Shown in pieces: positions 24,143 through 32,107 of a stretch of DNA of 32,107 nucleotides. The DNA lies in the NCBI GenBank assembly GCA_030604135.1, contig JAUVWL010000033.1, positions 1-32,107 of the forward strand, in the 5' to 3' direction. Under the pieces are notes generated by a model. The model was not told the origin of the DNA, ran no database searches, and saw only the letters and a program-made list of their open reading frames with translations. Source of the DNA: Burkholderiales bacterium. Its GTDB lineage: Bacteria > Pseudomonadota > Gammaproteobacteria > Burkholderiales > Burkholderiaceae_C. How positions within the stretch are numbered: position 1 is the stretch's first letter; every line of letters begins with the position of its first letter. A program made the translations under genes and the position numbers.

Positions 24143-25687
24143 ATGGACACGAGAGTTGCGAGCAAGAAGCTCGGCCTGAAGGAACGTTACGCCGCCATGA
24201 CGCGCGGCCTGGGCTGGGAGACCACCTACCAGCCGATGGACAAGGTGTTCCCGTACGACAGGTACGAGGGCATCAAGATCCACGACTGGGACAAGTGGCA
24301 GGACCCGTTCCGCCTGACCATGGACGCCTACTGGAAGTACCAGGGCGAGAAGGAGAAGAAGCTCTACGCCGTGATCGAGGCCTTCGCGCAGAACAACGGC
24401 CAGCTCGGCGTGGCGGATGCGCGCTACGTCAACGCGCTCAAGCTGTTCATTCAGGGCGTGACGCCGCTGGAGTACTACGCGCACCGCGGCTTTGCCCACG
24501 TGGGTCGCCAGTTCACCGGTGAGGGTGCCCGCGTGGCGGCGCAGATGCAGTCCATCGACGAGCTGCGTCACTACCAGACCGAGACGCACGCGATCAGCCA
24601 CTACAACAAGTACTTCAACGGCATGCACCACTCGAACCACTGGTTCGACCGCGTGTGGTACCTGTCGGTGCCGAAGTCCTTCTTTGAAGACGCCTGCACC
24701 GGAGGCCCGTTCGAGTTTCTCACCGCCGTCAGCTTCAGCTTCGAGTACGTGCTGACCAACCTGCTGTTCGTGCCTTTCATGAGCGGCGCGGCGCACAACG
24801 GCGACATGTCGACGGTCACCTTCGGCTTCTCGGCCCAGTCCGACGAAAGCCGCCACATGACGCTGGGCATCGAGTGCATCAAGTTCATGCTGGAGCAGGA
24901 CCCGGACAACGTGCCCATCGTGCAGCACTGGATCGACAAGTGGTTCTGGCGCGGCTACCGCCTGCTGAGCATCGTCGCGATGATGCAGGACTACATGCTG
25001 CCCAAGCGCGTGATGAGCTGGAAGGAAGCCTGGGAGATGTACGCCGAGGAGAACGGCGGCGCCCTGTTCCGCGACCTGGCACGCTACGGCATCCGCGAGC
25101 CAGCCGGCTGGAAGCAGGCCTGCGAAGGCAAGGACCACATCAGCCACCAGGCGTGGAACACCTTCTACAACTACAACGCTGCGGCGCCCATTCACACCTG
25201 GATTCCCAGCGACGAAGAGATGGACTGGCTGTCGGAGAAGTACCCCGAGACCTTCGACAAATACTACCGCCCGCGTCTGGAGTACTTCCGCGAGCAGCAG
25301 CAGGCCGGCAACCGCTTCTACAACAAGACGCTGCCGATGCTGTGCACGACCTGCCAGATCCCCATGCTGTTCACCGAAGAGGGCGACCCCAGCAAGATCT
25401 GCTACCGCGACAGCGACTACAAGGCCTACAAGTACCACTTCTGCAGCGATCACTGCAAGAGCATCTTCGACCACGAACCCGAGAAGTACGTGCAGAGCTG
25501 GCTGCCGGTGCACCAGATCTACCAGGGTCACTGCTTCCCCGAAGGCACCGACCCGACCGCCGAGGGTTTCGATCCGCTGCTGGCCGTGCTCAAGTACTAC
25601 GAGATGGAAGTCGGCCGGGACAACTTCGACTTCGAAGGGTCGGAGGACCAGAAGAACTTTGCGATGTGGAAAGGAGAGCAGAAATGA
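24143..25687 (+). CDS. dmpN: Phenol hydroxylase P3, diiron oxygenase alpha subunit
   Basis: The catalytic subunit that hydroxylates phenol to catechol. It is 514 aa (CF600 DmpN about 517). The six carboxylate/histidine diiron ligands are at expected places: E110 in LEYYAHRG, E140-H143 in DELRH, E201 in SFEYVLT, and E235-H238 in DESRH. A C-terminal CTTC...CSDHC cluster corresponds to the structural zinc site seen in phenol hydroxylases. AAGGAG precedes the ATG, and the stop overlaps the dmpO start (ATGA), indicating coupled translation. Confidence 0.98.
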   Translation: MDTRVASKKLGLKERYAAMTRGLGWETTYQPMDKVFPYDRYEGIKIHDWDKWQDPFRLTMDAYWKYQGEKEKKLYAVIEAFAQNNGQLGVADARYVNALKLFIQGVTPLEYYAHRGFAHVGRQFTGEGARVAAQMQSIDELRHYQTETHAISHYNKYFNGMHHSNHWFDRVWYLSVPKSFFEDACTGGPFEFLTAVSFSFEYVLTNLLFVPFMSGAAHNGDMSTVTFGFSAQSDESRHMTLGIECIKFMLEQDPDNVPIVQHWIDKWFWRGYRLLSIVAMMQDYMLPKRVMSWKEAWEMYAEENGGALFRDLARYGIREPAGWKQACEGKDHISHQAWNTFYNYNAAAPIHTWIPSDEEMDWLSEKYPETFDKYYRPRLEYFREQQQAGNRFYNKTLPMLCTTCQIPMLFTEEGDPSKICYRDSDYKAYKYHFCSDHCKSIFDHEPEKYVQSWLPVHQIYQGHCFPEGTDPTAEGFDPLLAVLKYYEMEVGRDNFDFEGSEDQKNFAMWKGEQK

Positions 25688-26040
25688 GCGTCGTCGCCAT
25701 CTCCCCTTACGAGTTCACGCCCAAGGATGTGCGCGAGAACTTCCCCGCGCCGCTGCTCTACATCGGCTGGGAAGACCACCTGTTGTTCTGTGCACCCTTC
25801 TGCCTGCCGCTGCCGCCGGACACCCCGTTCGGCGCGCTGTCGGCCGCGGTGCTGCCGGGCATCTACGGCTACCACCCGGACTTCGCCAAGATCGACTGGA
25901 CCAAGGCGGAATGGAAGAAGAACGGCCAGCCCTGGACACCCGACCCGGCCAAGTCGCTGGCCGAGAACGGCCTGGTGCACAAGGACGCGATCCGGTTCAG
26001 CACGCCTGGCCTCACCGGCATCAAGGGAAGTTTTAGCTGA
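25684..26040 (+). CDS. dmpO: Phenol hydroxylase P4, oxygenase gamma subunit
   Basis: The small gamma subunit of the oxygenase, 118 aa against 119 for CF600 DmpO. It starts MSVVAISPYEFTPKDVRENF and continues PAPLLYIGWEDHLLFCAPFC, both characteristic. It ends TPGLTGIKGSFS. The start overlaps the dmpN stop by 4 bp and has AGGAGA upstream inside dmpN. Its frame is open far upstream within dmpN, so the start was set by homology and the ribosome binding site. A class-2 repeat follows the stop immediately. Confidence 0.95.
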   Translation: MSVVAISPYEFTPKDVRENFPAPLLYIGWEDHLLFCAPFCLPLPPDTPFGALSAAVLPGIYGYHPDFAKIDWTKAEWKKNGQPWTPDPAKSLAENGLVHKDAIRFSTPGLTGIKGSFS

Positions 26041-26122
26041 CCCCCCCGCGCCGCCTACGGCGTCACCCCCCAGGGGGCGCCGCTGGTGGCCCGGCAAAGC
26101 CGGTCCCGCGGCGGCCTCGATC
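26041..26122 (+). repeat. Class-2 GC-rich REP-like repeat between dmpO and dmpP
   Basis: CCCCCCCGCGCCGCCTACGG..GTCACCCCCCAGGGGGCGCC followed by GGCCCGGCAAAGCCGG. It has the same architecture as 264-340 and 28631-28727: a C-run/G-run hairpin and then a GGCAAAGCC palindrome. It begins at the base after the dmpO stop and fills most of the 106-bp dmpO-dmpP gap. Confidence 0.65.
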
Positions 26123-26146
26123 CACTCCCGCATTTCCTCTTCTTTC

Positions 26147-27205
26147 ATGTACCAACTGACCATTGAGCCCTTGGGGGCCACCATTGACGTCGAAGAAGGC
26201 CAGACGGTGCTGGACGCAGCGCTGCGGCAGGGCATCTACCTGCCGCACGCCTGTGGTCATGGCCTGTGCGGGACCTGCAAGGTGCAGGTCTGTGATGGCG
26301 AGGTGGACCATGGGGCGGCCAACCCGTTCGCGCTGATGGACTTCGAGCGCGACGACGGCAAGACCCTGGCCTGTTGCGCCACGCTGCAGGCCGACACCAC
26401 CATCGAGGCCGACATCGACGAGGACCCGGATGCGCGCGTGATCCCGGTGCGCGACTTTGCCGCCACGGTCAGCCGCATCGAAGACCTCACGCCCACCATC
26501 AAGGCGATCCACCTGCAACTCGACAAGTTGATCGACTTTCAGGCCGGCCAGTACGTGCAGCTGGAGATCCCGGGCGTGGGCAGTCGCGCCTTCTCGATCG
26601 CCAACGATCCAGCCGATGTGGCCGCCACCAGCCGCATCGAGTTGAACGTGCGCAAGCTGCCCGGCGGCGCCGGCACCACCTGGCTGCACGAGCGGCTCCA
26701 GGCCGGTGACCGCCTGCGCGTGTCCGGCCCCTACGGCCGCTTCTTCGTGCGCGAGTCGGCGCAGCAGCCCCTGCTGTTCATGGCCGGTGGCTCGGGGCTC
26801 TCCAGCCCGCGTTCGATGATCGTGGACCTGCTTTCGCGCAGTTGCACGCTGCCGATCACACTGGTCTACGGACAACGCTCGCGTGAAGAGCTGTACTACG
26901 ACGCCGAGTTCCGCGCGCTCGCCGCGCAGCACGCCAACTTCACCTACGTGCCGGCGCTGTCGCATGAAACCGAGGGATCGGACTGGAGCGGCGCACGCGG
27001 CTTCGTGCACGACGCGGCCAAGGCGCACTTCGACGGCAGCTTCGCGGGCCACAAGGCCTACCTCTGCGGGCCGCCGCCCATGATCGAGGCCTGCATCACC
27101 ACGCTGATGCAGGGTCGGTTGTTCGAGCGCGACATCTACACCGAGAAGTTCCTCTCGGCGGCCGACGCCCAGGCCACGCGCAGCCCACTGTTCCAGCGGG
27201 TGTGA
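26147..27205 (+). CDS. dmpP: Phenol hydroxylase P5, NADH:ferredoxin reductase component
   Basis: The reductase that passes electrons from NADH through FAD and a 2Fe-2S cluster to DmpN. It is 352 aa (CF600 about 353). The N-terminal plant-type ferredoxin domain has C36, C41, C44 and C76 (CGHGLCGTC, then LAC). The flavin motif is RAFSIAN, and the NAD-binding region has MAGGSGLSSPRSM and YLCGPPPMIEA. The start MYQLTIEPLG (26147) is set by homology; no ribosome binding site is visible, unlike dmpL, dmpM, dmpN and dmpO, probably because the repeat replaced the native spacer. Confidence 0.96.
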   Translation: MYQLTIEPLGATIDVEEGQTVLDAALRQGIYLPHACGHGLCGTCKVQVCDGEVDHGAANPFALMDFERDDGKTLACCATLQADTTIEADIDEDPDARVIPVRDFAATVSRIEDLTPTIKAIHLQLDKLIDFQAGQYVQLEIPGVGSRAFSIANDPADVAATSRIELNVRKLPGGAGTTWLHERLQAGDRLRVSGPYGRFFVRESAQQPLLFMAGGSGLSSPRSMIVDLLSRSCTLPITLVYGQRSREELYYDAEFRALAAQHANFTYVPALSHETEGSDWSGARGFVHDAAKAHFDGSFAGHKAYLCGPPPMIEACITTLMQGRLFERDIYTEKFLSAADAQATRSPLFQRV

Positions 27206-27208
27206 TCA

Positions 27209-27290
27209 CATGACCCCCACATTCCACCGCTTCGCGGGTCATTGCCCCCCAGGGGGGCGGTTTCGCCTTGGGGCGGCCCTGCGCCGAAAC
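27209..27290 (+). repeat. Class-1 REP-like repeat between dmpP and dmpQ
   Basis: GACCCCCACATTCCACCGCT, CGCGGGTCATTGCCCCCCAG and CTTGGGGCGGCCCTGCGCCG correspond unit for unit to the repeat at 12533 and 15507. It starts 3 bp after the dmpP stop and ends about 3 bp before the dmpQ ATG, so it forms the entire spacer. Confidence 0.75.
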
Positions 27291-27292
27291 AC

Positions 27293-27664
27293 ATGACGAT
27301 CTTCGACACCCGCCCCAAGTTCGCCGTGCACGTGGCGCAAACGGACGAGACCTTTCCCTGCGCCGCCAACGAGAGCCTGCTCACCGGCATGGTGCGCCTG
27401 GGCCGCAAGGGCATCCCGGTCGGCTGCGTCAACGGCGGCTGCGGCGTCTGCAAGGTCCGCATCCTGGCCGGCGACATCAAGGCGCTGGGGCCGATCAGCC
27501 GGGCCCACGTGACCGTGGACGAAGAACAGCAGGGCTACACGCTGGCCTGCCGGGTGGCGCCGCAGACCGCGGTCAACCTGGAAGTCGCCGGCAAGCTGCA
27601 CAAACCGTTTTCAAAAGGGCGCGCAGAGTCTGCGACTGCCAGCCCCGTTTCTCAACAGCAGTAA
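27293..27664 (+). CDS. dmpQ: Plant-type 2Fe-2S ferredoxin (catechol dioxygenase reactivation)
   Basis: A 123-aa ferredoxin of the XylT/DmpQ type, known to re-reduce the active-site iron of catechol 2,3-dioxygenase after oxidative inactivation. The cluster ligands are C45, C50, C53 and C86 (GCVNGGCGVC and LACRV). It lies directly upstream of the dioxygenase gene, which supports that role. The start MTIFDTRPKF (27293) was chosen because upstream codons to 27242 translate the repeat. No ribosome binding site is visible. Confidence 0.93.
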   Translation: MTIFDTRPKFAVHVAQTDETFPCAANESLLTGMVRLGRKGIPVGCVNGGCGVCKVRILAGDIKALGPISRAHVTVDEEQQGYTLACRVAPQTAVNLEVAGKLHKPFSKGRAESATASPVSQQQ

Positions 27665-27685
27665 TCAACCACCAGGAGACACAAC

Positions 27686-28630
27686 ATGGGTGTGATGCGC
27701 ATCGGGCACGCAAGCCTGAAAGTGATGGACATGGACGCCGCCGTCCGGCACTACGAGAACGTGCTCGGCTTGAAGACCACAATGAAGGACAAGGCCGGCA
27801 ACGTCTACCTCAAGTGCTGGGACGAGTGGGACAAATACTCGCTGATCCTGACCCCTTCCGACCAGGCCGGCCTGAACCACGTGGCCTACAAGGTCGAGAA
27901 GGAAAACCACCTCGACGAGCTGCAGAAGAAGATCGAAGCCTGGGGCATCAAGACCGTCATGCTCGATGAAGGCACCCTGCCCTCGACCGGCCGCATGCTG
28001 CAGTTCAACCTGCCCAGCGGCCACGAGATGCGCCTGTACGCGACCAAGGAGTACGTGGGCACGGACGTGGGCACCACCAACCCCGACCCGTGGCCGGACG
28101 GCCTCAAGGGCGCGGGCGTGCACTGGCTGGACCACCTGCTGCTGATGTGCGAGATGAACCCGGAAGCCGGCATCAACACCGTGGCCGACAACACCCGCTT
28201 CATGACCGAGGCGCTGGACTTCTTCCTGACCGAGCAGGTCATGGTCGGACCCGAGGGCAACATCCAGGCCGCGACCTGGATGGCCCGCACCACCACGCCG
28301 CACGACATCGCCTTCGTCGGCGGCGCCAAGAGCGGCCTGCACCACATCGCGTTCTACCTGGACAGCTGGAACGACGTGCTGAAGTCGGCCGATGTGATGG
28401 CCAAGAACAAGACCAAGATCGACGTCGCCCCGACGCGCCACGGCATCACGCGCGGCGAGACGATCTACTTCTTCGACCCCAGCGGCAACCGCAACGAGAC
28501 CTTCGCCGGCCTGGGCTACCTGGCCCAGCGCGATAGGCCGGTGACGACCTGGACCGAGGACCAACTGTGGAGCGGGATCTTCTATCACACCGGTGAAGCG
28601 GTTCCCAGCTTCACCGATGTGTATACGTGA
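27686..28630 (+). CDS. dmpB: Catechol 2,3-dioxygenase (extradiol)
   Basis: Cleaves catechol meta to the hydroxyls, giving 2-hydroxymuconic semialdehyde. It is 314 aa with two vicinal-oxygen-chelate modules. The Fe(II) ligands are H150 (HWLDH), H219 or H220 (GLHHIAF) and E271 (GNRNETF), with the family signature [20 protein letters not shown] spanning 251-270. The sequence is closer to the Comamonas/Cupriavidus-type enzymes than to XylE, judged by eye. AGGAGA precedes the ATG. A class-2 repeat follows the stop. Confidence 0.96.
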   Translation: MGVMRIGHASLKVMDMDAAVRHYENVLGLKTTMKDKAGNVYLKCWDEWDKYSLILTPSDQAGLNHVAYKVEKENHLDELQKKIEAWGIKTVMLDEGTLPSTGRMLQFNLPSGHEMRLYATKEYVGTDVGTTNPDPWPDGLKGAGVHWLDHLLLMCEMNPEAGINTVADNTRFMTEALDFFLTEQVMVGPEGNIQAATWMARTTTPHDIAFVGGAKSGLHHIAFYLDSWNDVLKSADVMAKNKTKIDVAPTRHGITRGETIYFFDPSGNRNETFAGLGYLAQRDRPVTTWTEDQLWSGIFYHTGEAVPSFTDVYT

Positions 28631-28727
28631 TCACCCCCCTGCGCCGCTGACGCGGCTTCCCCCCTCTCTGGCGCGCCTTCGGCGCTGGGAGGGGGGACGG
28701 CATCTTGGGCCGGCAAAGCCGGACCCT
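28631..28727 (+). repeat. Class-2 GC-rich REP-like repeat after dmpB
   Basis: CACCCCCCTGCGCCGCTGAC, TTCCCCCCTCTCTGGCGCGC and GCTGGGAGGGGGGACGG form a C-run/G-run hairpin, followed by GGGCCGGCAAAGCCGGACCC. It is the largest class-2 copy here, with an extra GGCGCG/CGGCGC internal stem. It begins at the base after the dmpB stop and occupies about two thirds of the 145-bp gap before the next gene. Confidence 0.65.
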
Positions 28728-28775
28728 CGATGCCCCTGGACCTGAAGTCACTTCATTCCTGCCTGGTCTTTTCTC

Positions 28776-29213
28776 ATGACAACTGCTCTCTCTGTCCCTT
28801 CTTCTGTCATCACCGCATCGGCCGCTTCGCTGGCGTGTCAGGCGGCGGTGGCGCACGCAGAGGTCTTGGGCATACGCATCAATGTGGCCGTCACCGATGC
28901 CTCGGGCGTGCTCGCCGCCTTCTTGCGCATGCCCAATGCCTTTCTGCATTCCATCGACATCGCCATCGACAAGGCCTACACCGCGGCCAGCTTCGGCTTC
29001 CCGACTTCGAAGTGGGGCGGTGTGATCGGCGACGACGAGCTGCTGCGCATCGGCCTGAACCAGCGCCAGCGCCTGGTGCTGTTCGGCGGCGGCCTGCCCA
29101 TCGTGGCCGAGGGCCAGCGCATCGGCGGCATCGGTGTCTCCGGCGGTTCGGCCGAGCAGGACGAAGCCTGCGCCGCCGCCGGGCTGGCCGCCCTGGGTCT
29201 GGCCCACCCCTGA
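28776..29213 (+). CDS. GlcG/HbpS-family protein in the meta-cleavage operon
   Basis: A 145-aa protein of the GlcG/HbpS family (DUF336): the pattern GIRINVAVTDASGVLAAFLR, then IDKAYTAASFGFPTS and GGLPIVAEGQRIGGIGVSGG is characteristic. Family members bind heme or act in small-molecule sensing, and several occur in catabolic operons without a defined role. Here it lies between the dioxygenase and the semialdehyde dehydrogenase, so a part in aromatic catabolism or enzyme protection is possible but unproven. No ribosome binding site is visible upstream of the ATG at 28776. Confidence 0.85.
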   Translation: MTTALSVPSSVITASAASLACQAAVAHAEVLGIRINVAVTDASGVLAAFLRMPNAFLHSIDIAIDKAYTAASFGFPTSKWGGVIGDDELLRIGLNQRQRLVLFGGGLPIVAEGQRIGGIGVSGGSAEQDEACAAAGLAALGLAHP

Positions 29214-29238
29214 TTTCCAACTCCCGCCCTGTGCTCCC

Positions 29239-30693
29239 ATGAAACAGTTCCACAACTTCATCAACGGCGAATTCGTCGCCACCGACAAGACATTCGAAAA
29301 CCGCAACCCGGCCACCAACGCCGTGGTCGGCCTGGTGCACGAGGCGGGCCAGCGCGAGGTCGACGCCGCCGTGGCCGCGGGCCGCGCCGCGCTCAAGGGC
29401 GAGTGGGGCCGGATGAGCGTGGTCAGGCGCGCCGAGCTGCTGCACGCGGTGGCCGACGAGATCAACCGCCGCTTCGACGACTTCCTCGCCGCCGAACTGG
29501 CCGACACCGGCAAGCCGCGTTCGCTGGCCTCGCACATCGACATCCCGCGCGGCGCGGCCAACTTCAAGATCTTCGCGGACATCGTCAAGAACGTGCCGAC
29601 CGAGAGCTTCCAGATGACCACGCCCGACGGCGGCACGGCCATCAGCTACGGCGTGCGCACCCCCCTGGGCGTGGTCGGCGTGATCTGCCCCTGGAACCTG
29701 CCGCTGCTGCTGATGACCTGGAAGGTCGGCCCGGCACTGGCCTGCGGCAACACCGTCATCGTCAAGCCCTCCGAAGAAACGCCCGCCACCGCGACCCTGC
29801 TGGGCGAGGTGATGAACGCGGTCGGCGTGCCCAAGGGCGTGTACCAGGTGCTGCACGGCTTCGGCCCCGGCTCGGCCGGCGAATTCATCACCAAACACCC
29901 CGGCGTCAACGGCATCACCTTCACCGGCGAAACGCGCACCGGCGAGGCCATCATGGCCGCCGCCGCCAAGGGTGTGCGCCCGGTGTCCTTCGAGCTCGGC
30001 GGCAAGAACGCCGGCATCGTCTTCGCCGACGCCGACTTCGACAAGGCGGTGGCCGGCATCACGCGCAGCGCCTTCGAGAATTGCGGCCAGGTCTGCCTGG
30101 GCACCGAACGCGTCTACGTGCAGCGCCCGATCTTCGACAGGTTCGTCGCGGCGCTCAAGGAAAAGGCCGAGGGCCTGAAGATCGGCGGCCCCGACACCCC
30201 TGGCGTGGGCCTGGGCCCGCTGATCTCGGCCGAGCACAAGGCCAAAGTGCTGTCGTACTACGCCAAGGCCAAGGCCGAGGGCGCGACCGTCGTCACCGGC
30301 GGCGGCACGCCCACCATGGAGGGCGAGTACGCCCACGGGCACTTCGTGCAGCCCACGATCTGGACGGGCCTGCCCGAAAGCGCCAGCGTGATCCGCGAAG
30401 AGATCTTCGGCCCCTGCTGCCACATCGCACCCTTCGACACCGAAGAAGAAGCCGTCGCCCTGGCCAACGCCACCGACTACGGCCTGGCCACCACCGTCTG
30501 GACGCAGGACCTGGGCAAGGCCCACCGCATGGCCGCGGCCATCGAGGTCGGCCTGTGCTGGATCAACAGCTGGTTCCTGCGCGACCTGCGCACCGCCTTC
30601 GGCGGCGCCAAGGCCTCGGGCATCGGCCGCGAAGGCGGCGTGCATTCGCTCGAGTTCTATACGGAACTCAGAAATGTCATGGTGAAACTGTGA
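29239..30693 (+). CDS. dmpC: 2-hydroxymuconic semialdehyde dehydrogenase
   Basis: Oxidises 2-hydroxymuconic semialdehyde with NAD+ to 4-oxalocrotonate (the dehydrogenative branch). It is 484 aa against about 486 for DmpC/XylG. Aldehyde dehydrogenase residues are present: N153 in PWNLP, K176 in VKPSEETP, E252 in FELGGKNAG and catalytic C286 in NCGQVCLGTERV. The start MKQFHNFINGEF (29239) matches the family; the frame is open back to 29134 inside the previous gene. The stop overlaps the next gene's GTG start. Confidence 0.96.
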   Translation: MKQFHNFINGEFVATDKTFENRNPATNAVVGLVHEAGQREVDAAVAAGRAALKGEWGRMSVVRRAELLHAVADEINRRFDDFLAAELADTGKPRSLASHIDIPRGAANFKIFADIVKNVPTESFQMTTPDGGTAISYGVRTPLGVVGVICPWNLPLLLMTWKVGPALACGNTVIVKPSEETPATATLLGEVMNAVGVPKGVYQVLHGFGPGSAGEFITKHPGVNGITFTGETRTGEAIMAAAAKGVRPVSFELGGKNAGIVFADADFDKAVAGITRSAFENCGQVCLGTERVYVQRPIFDRFVAALKEKAEGLKIGGPDTPGVGLGPLISAEHKAKVLSYYAKAKAEGATVVTGGGTPTMEGEYAHGHFVQPTIWTGLPESASVIREEIFGPCCHIAPFDTEEEAVALANATDYGLATTVWTQDLGKAHRMAAAIEVGLCWINSWFLRDLRTAFGGAKASGIGREGGVHSLEFYTELRNVMVKL

Positions 30694-31550
30694 ACGCCCC
30701 GCACAACCCCGAAGTCGCCCGCAGCGTGCGCACGGGCGCGTTCAACTCCAACGTGCACGACCTGGGCAGCTCGAAGCCGGGTCAGCCGCCGGTGCTGTTC
30801 ATTCACGGCTCCGGCCCCGGCGTGAGCGCCTGGGCCAACTGGCGCCTGGCCATGCCCGTCATCGCACAGGACCGCCGCGTGATCGCGCCCGACATGGTGG
30901 GCTTCGGCTACACCGACCGGCCGGCGAACATCACCTATTCCATGGACACCTGGGTGCAGCAGGCGCTGGACCTCATGGACGCGCTGGGCGTGGAGCAGGC
31001 CGACGTGGTCGGCAACAGCTTTGGTGGCGCGCTCTCACTGGCGCTGGCCATCCGCGCGCCGCAGCGCGTGCGGCGCCTGGTGCTCATGGGTTCGGTCGGC
31101 GTCCCGTTCCCCATCACGCCCGGTCTCGATGCGGTGTGGGGTTACGAGCCCTCGCTGGCCACGATGAAAAAGCTGCTGGACATCTTCGCGCACAGCCGCG
31201 CGCTGGTGACCGACGAGCTGGCCGAGCTGCGCTACCAGGCCAGCATCCGCCCCGGTTTCCAGGAGTCGTTCTCGGCCATGTTCCCGGCCCCGCGCCAGCG
31301 CTGGGTCGACGCCATGGCCAGCCCCGAGGCGGCGATCCGCGCGCTGCCGCACGAGACCCTGATCGTACACGGCCGCGAAGACCAGGTGATCCCGCTGCAG
31401 AACTCGCTCACGCTGAGCCAGTGGATACCCAACAGCCAGCTGCACGTGTTCGGTCACTGCGGCCACTGGACCCAGATCGAACACGCCGCGCGCTTCGCGC
31501 AGCTGGTGTCGAACTTCCTCGCCGAAGCCGACATCCGGTCGGTCGCCTGA
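30690..31550 (+). CDS. dmpD: 2-hydroxymuconic semialdehyde hydrolase
   Basis: An alpha/beta hydrolase that cleaves 2-hydroxymuconic semialdehyde (hydrolytic branch) to 2-hydroxypent-2,4-dienoate and formate. It is 286 aa. The catalytic triad is S110 (GNSFGG), D231 (HGREDQVIP) and H259 (GHCGHW), with the HGSGPGVSAWANW oxyanion loop typical of C-C hydrolases. The start is a GTG at 30690 overlapping the dmpC stop (GTGA); it gives M-NAPHNPEVARS. The long open frame upstream is the dmpC shadow. Confidence 0.94.
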   Translation: MNAPHNPEVARSVRTGAFNSNVHDLGSSKPGQPPVLFIHGSGPGVSAWANWRLAMPVIAQDRRVIAPDMVGFGYTDRPANITYSMDTWVQQALDLMDALGVEQADVVGNSFGGALSLALAIRAPQRVRRLVLMGSVGVPFPITPGLDAVWGYEPSLATMKKLLDIFAHSRALVTDELAELRYQASIRPGFQESFSAMFPAPRQRWVDAMASPEAAIRALPHETLIVHGREDQVIPLQNSLTLSQWIPNSQLHVFGHCGHWTQIEHAARFAQLVSNFLAEADIRSVA

Positions 31551-31575
31551 CCTTTTCAAACCTCCGACACACACC

Positions 31576-32107
31576 ATGGACAAACAGAAGATCCAGCAGT
31601 ACGGCGACGAGCTCTACCAGTCGCTGCTCAGCCGCCAACCGGTGCTGCCCCTCACCGACCGCGAAAGCGACATCACCATCGAGGACGCCTACCAGATCCA
31701 GTTGCGCATGATCCAGCGCCGGCTGGACGCCGGTGAACACGTGGTCGGCAAGAAGATCGGCGTGACCAGCAAGGTCGTGATGGACATGCTCAAGGTCAAC
31801 CAGCCCGACTTTGGCCACCTGCTCTCGGGCATGGTCTACAACGAAGGCCAGCCGATCCCGGTGAGCACCATGATCGCGCCCAAGGCCGAGGCCGAGGTCG
31901 CCTTCATCCTGGCGCGCGACCTCGAAGGCCCCGGCGTGACCGCGGCCGACGTTCTGCGCGCCACCGACTGCGTGATGCCCTGCTTCGAGATCGTCGACTC
32001 GCGCATCAAGGACTGGAAGATCAAGATCCAGGACACCGTGGCCGACAACGCCTCCTGCGGCGTGCTCACGCTCGGCGGCCTGCGCAAGAGCCCGCGCGAC
32101 CTCGACC
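31576..32107 (+). CDS. dmpE: 2-hydroxypent-2,4-dienoate hydratase (partial, 3' end outside window)
   Basis: Hydrates 2-hydroxypent-2,4-dienoate to 4-hydroxy-2-oxovalerate. The first 177 codons are present; the family is about 261 aa. It starts MDKQKIQQYGDELYQSLLSR and shows VGKKIGVTSKVVMDML, PDFGHLL and AEAEVAFILARDL, the metal-binding acidic cluster of the hydratase/decarboxylase family. The decarboxylase (DmpH) is a close relative, but the position after dmpD and the N-terminal sequence favour DmpE. The remaining lower-pathway genes are expected beyond the window edge. Confidence 0.92.
   Translation, partial: MDKQKIQQYGDELYQSLLSRQPVLPLTDRESDITIEDAYQIQLRMIQRRLDAGEHVVGKKIGVTSKVVMDMLKVNQPDFGHLLSGMVYNEGQPIPVSTMIAPKAEAEVAFILARDLEGPGVTAADVLRATDCVMPCFEIVDSRIKDWKIKIQDTVADNASCGVLTLGGLRKSPRDLD

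Noticed and set aside
27209..27290. The tandem and palindromic repeats as a CRISPR array
   Set aside because: Units are 84 bp, in at most two tandem copies, with no regular short repeat-spacer alternation and no cas genes in the window.
28891..30645. A 584-codon open frame on the minus strand opposite dmpC
   Set aside because: Codon-bias shadow of the aldehyde dehydrogenase gene; the composition is Ala/Gly/His/Arg-rich and there are no recognisable domains.

Overview
The window reads as a chromosomal segment of a high-GC betaproteobacterium of the Burkholderiales, most likely Comamonadaceae (Hydrogenophaga/Acidovorax-like). The evidence is the sequence of the str-operon proteins, a Mg-type HemB, and GC-rich intergenic repeats of a kind common in that family. 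The genus is inferred from general resemblance; no search was run.

Layout. (1) 1-3642, minus strand: core translation operon rpsL-rpsG-fusA-tuf (tuf is cut by the window edge), with a clear sigma70 promoter and a terminator-like hairpin in the rpsL leader. (2) 3833-9114, minus strand: housekeeping and envelope genes: a PBP5-type D,D-carboxypeptidase, a small alpha/beta hydrolase, a thioredoxin-fold 2Fe-2S ferredoxin, a VanZ-family membrane protein, HemJ, and a protein resembling a degenerate histidine kinase joined to a degenerate receiver. Between the last two lies a promoter-to-terminator unit with no ORF, a candidate small RNA of about 105 nt. (3) 9377-16532: hemB and a CorA-type transporter (plus); GST, a metal-dependent amidohydrolase and a dienelactone-hydrolase-like protein (minus); then an SDR, a MaoC-like protein and a MarC-family protein (plus). 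The amidohydrolase gene carries an in-frame tandem copy of an otherwise intergenic 84-bp repeat. (4) 16572-20407, minus strand: TRAP solute-binding protein, Rieske oxygenase, LuxR-type and GntR-type regulators. (5) 20576-32107: a phenol degradation locus. A DmpR-type sigma54 activator (minus) diverges from a meta-cleavage operon dmpKLMNOP-Q-B-(GlcG-like)-C-D-E (plus), which runs off the right edge.

How the genes work together. Phenol bound by the DmpR-like sensor should activate the -24/-12 promoter at 22544-22560. DmpKLMNOP then hydroxylates phenol to catechol, DmpB cleaves catechol to 2-hydroxymuconic semialdehyde, the ferredoxin DmpQ probably re-reduces oxidised DmpB, and DmpC or DmpD plus DmpE carry the product toward central metabolism. 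The neighbouring GntR protein may be a repressor of the AphS/PhcS kind. The Rieske oxygenase and the orphan TRAP binding protein suggest uptake and oxidation of another aromatic or organic acid.

The most unusual features are the REP-like repeats. They sit directly after stop codons, interrupt the phenol operon three times, and in one place have become protein sequence. Next in interest are the candidate sRNA with an exposed UUUCCUCCCUG loop and the kinase/receiver-like protein that lacks the usual catalytic residues.
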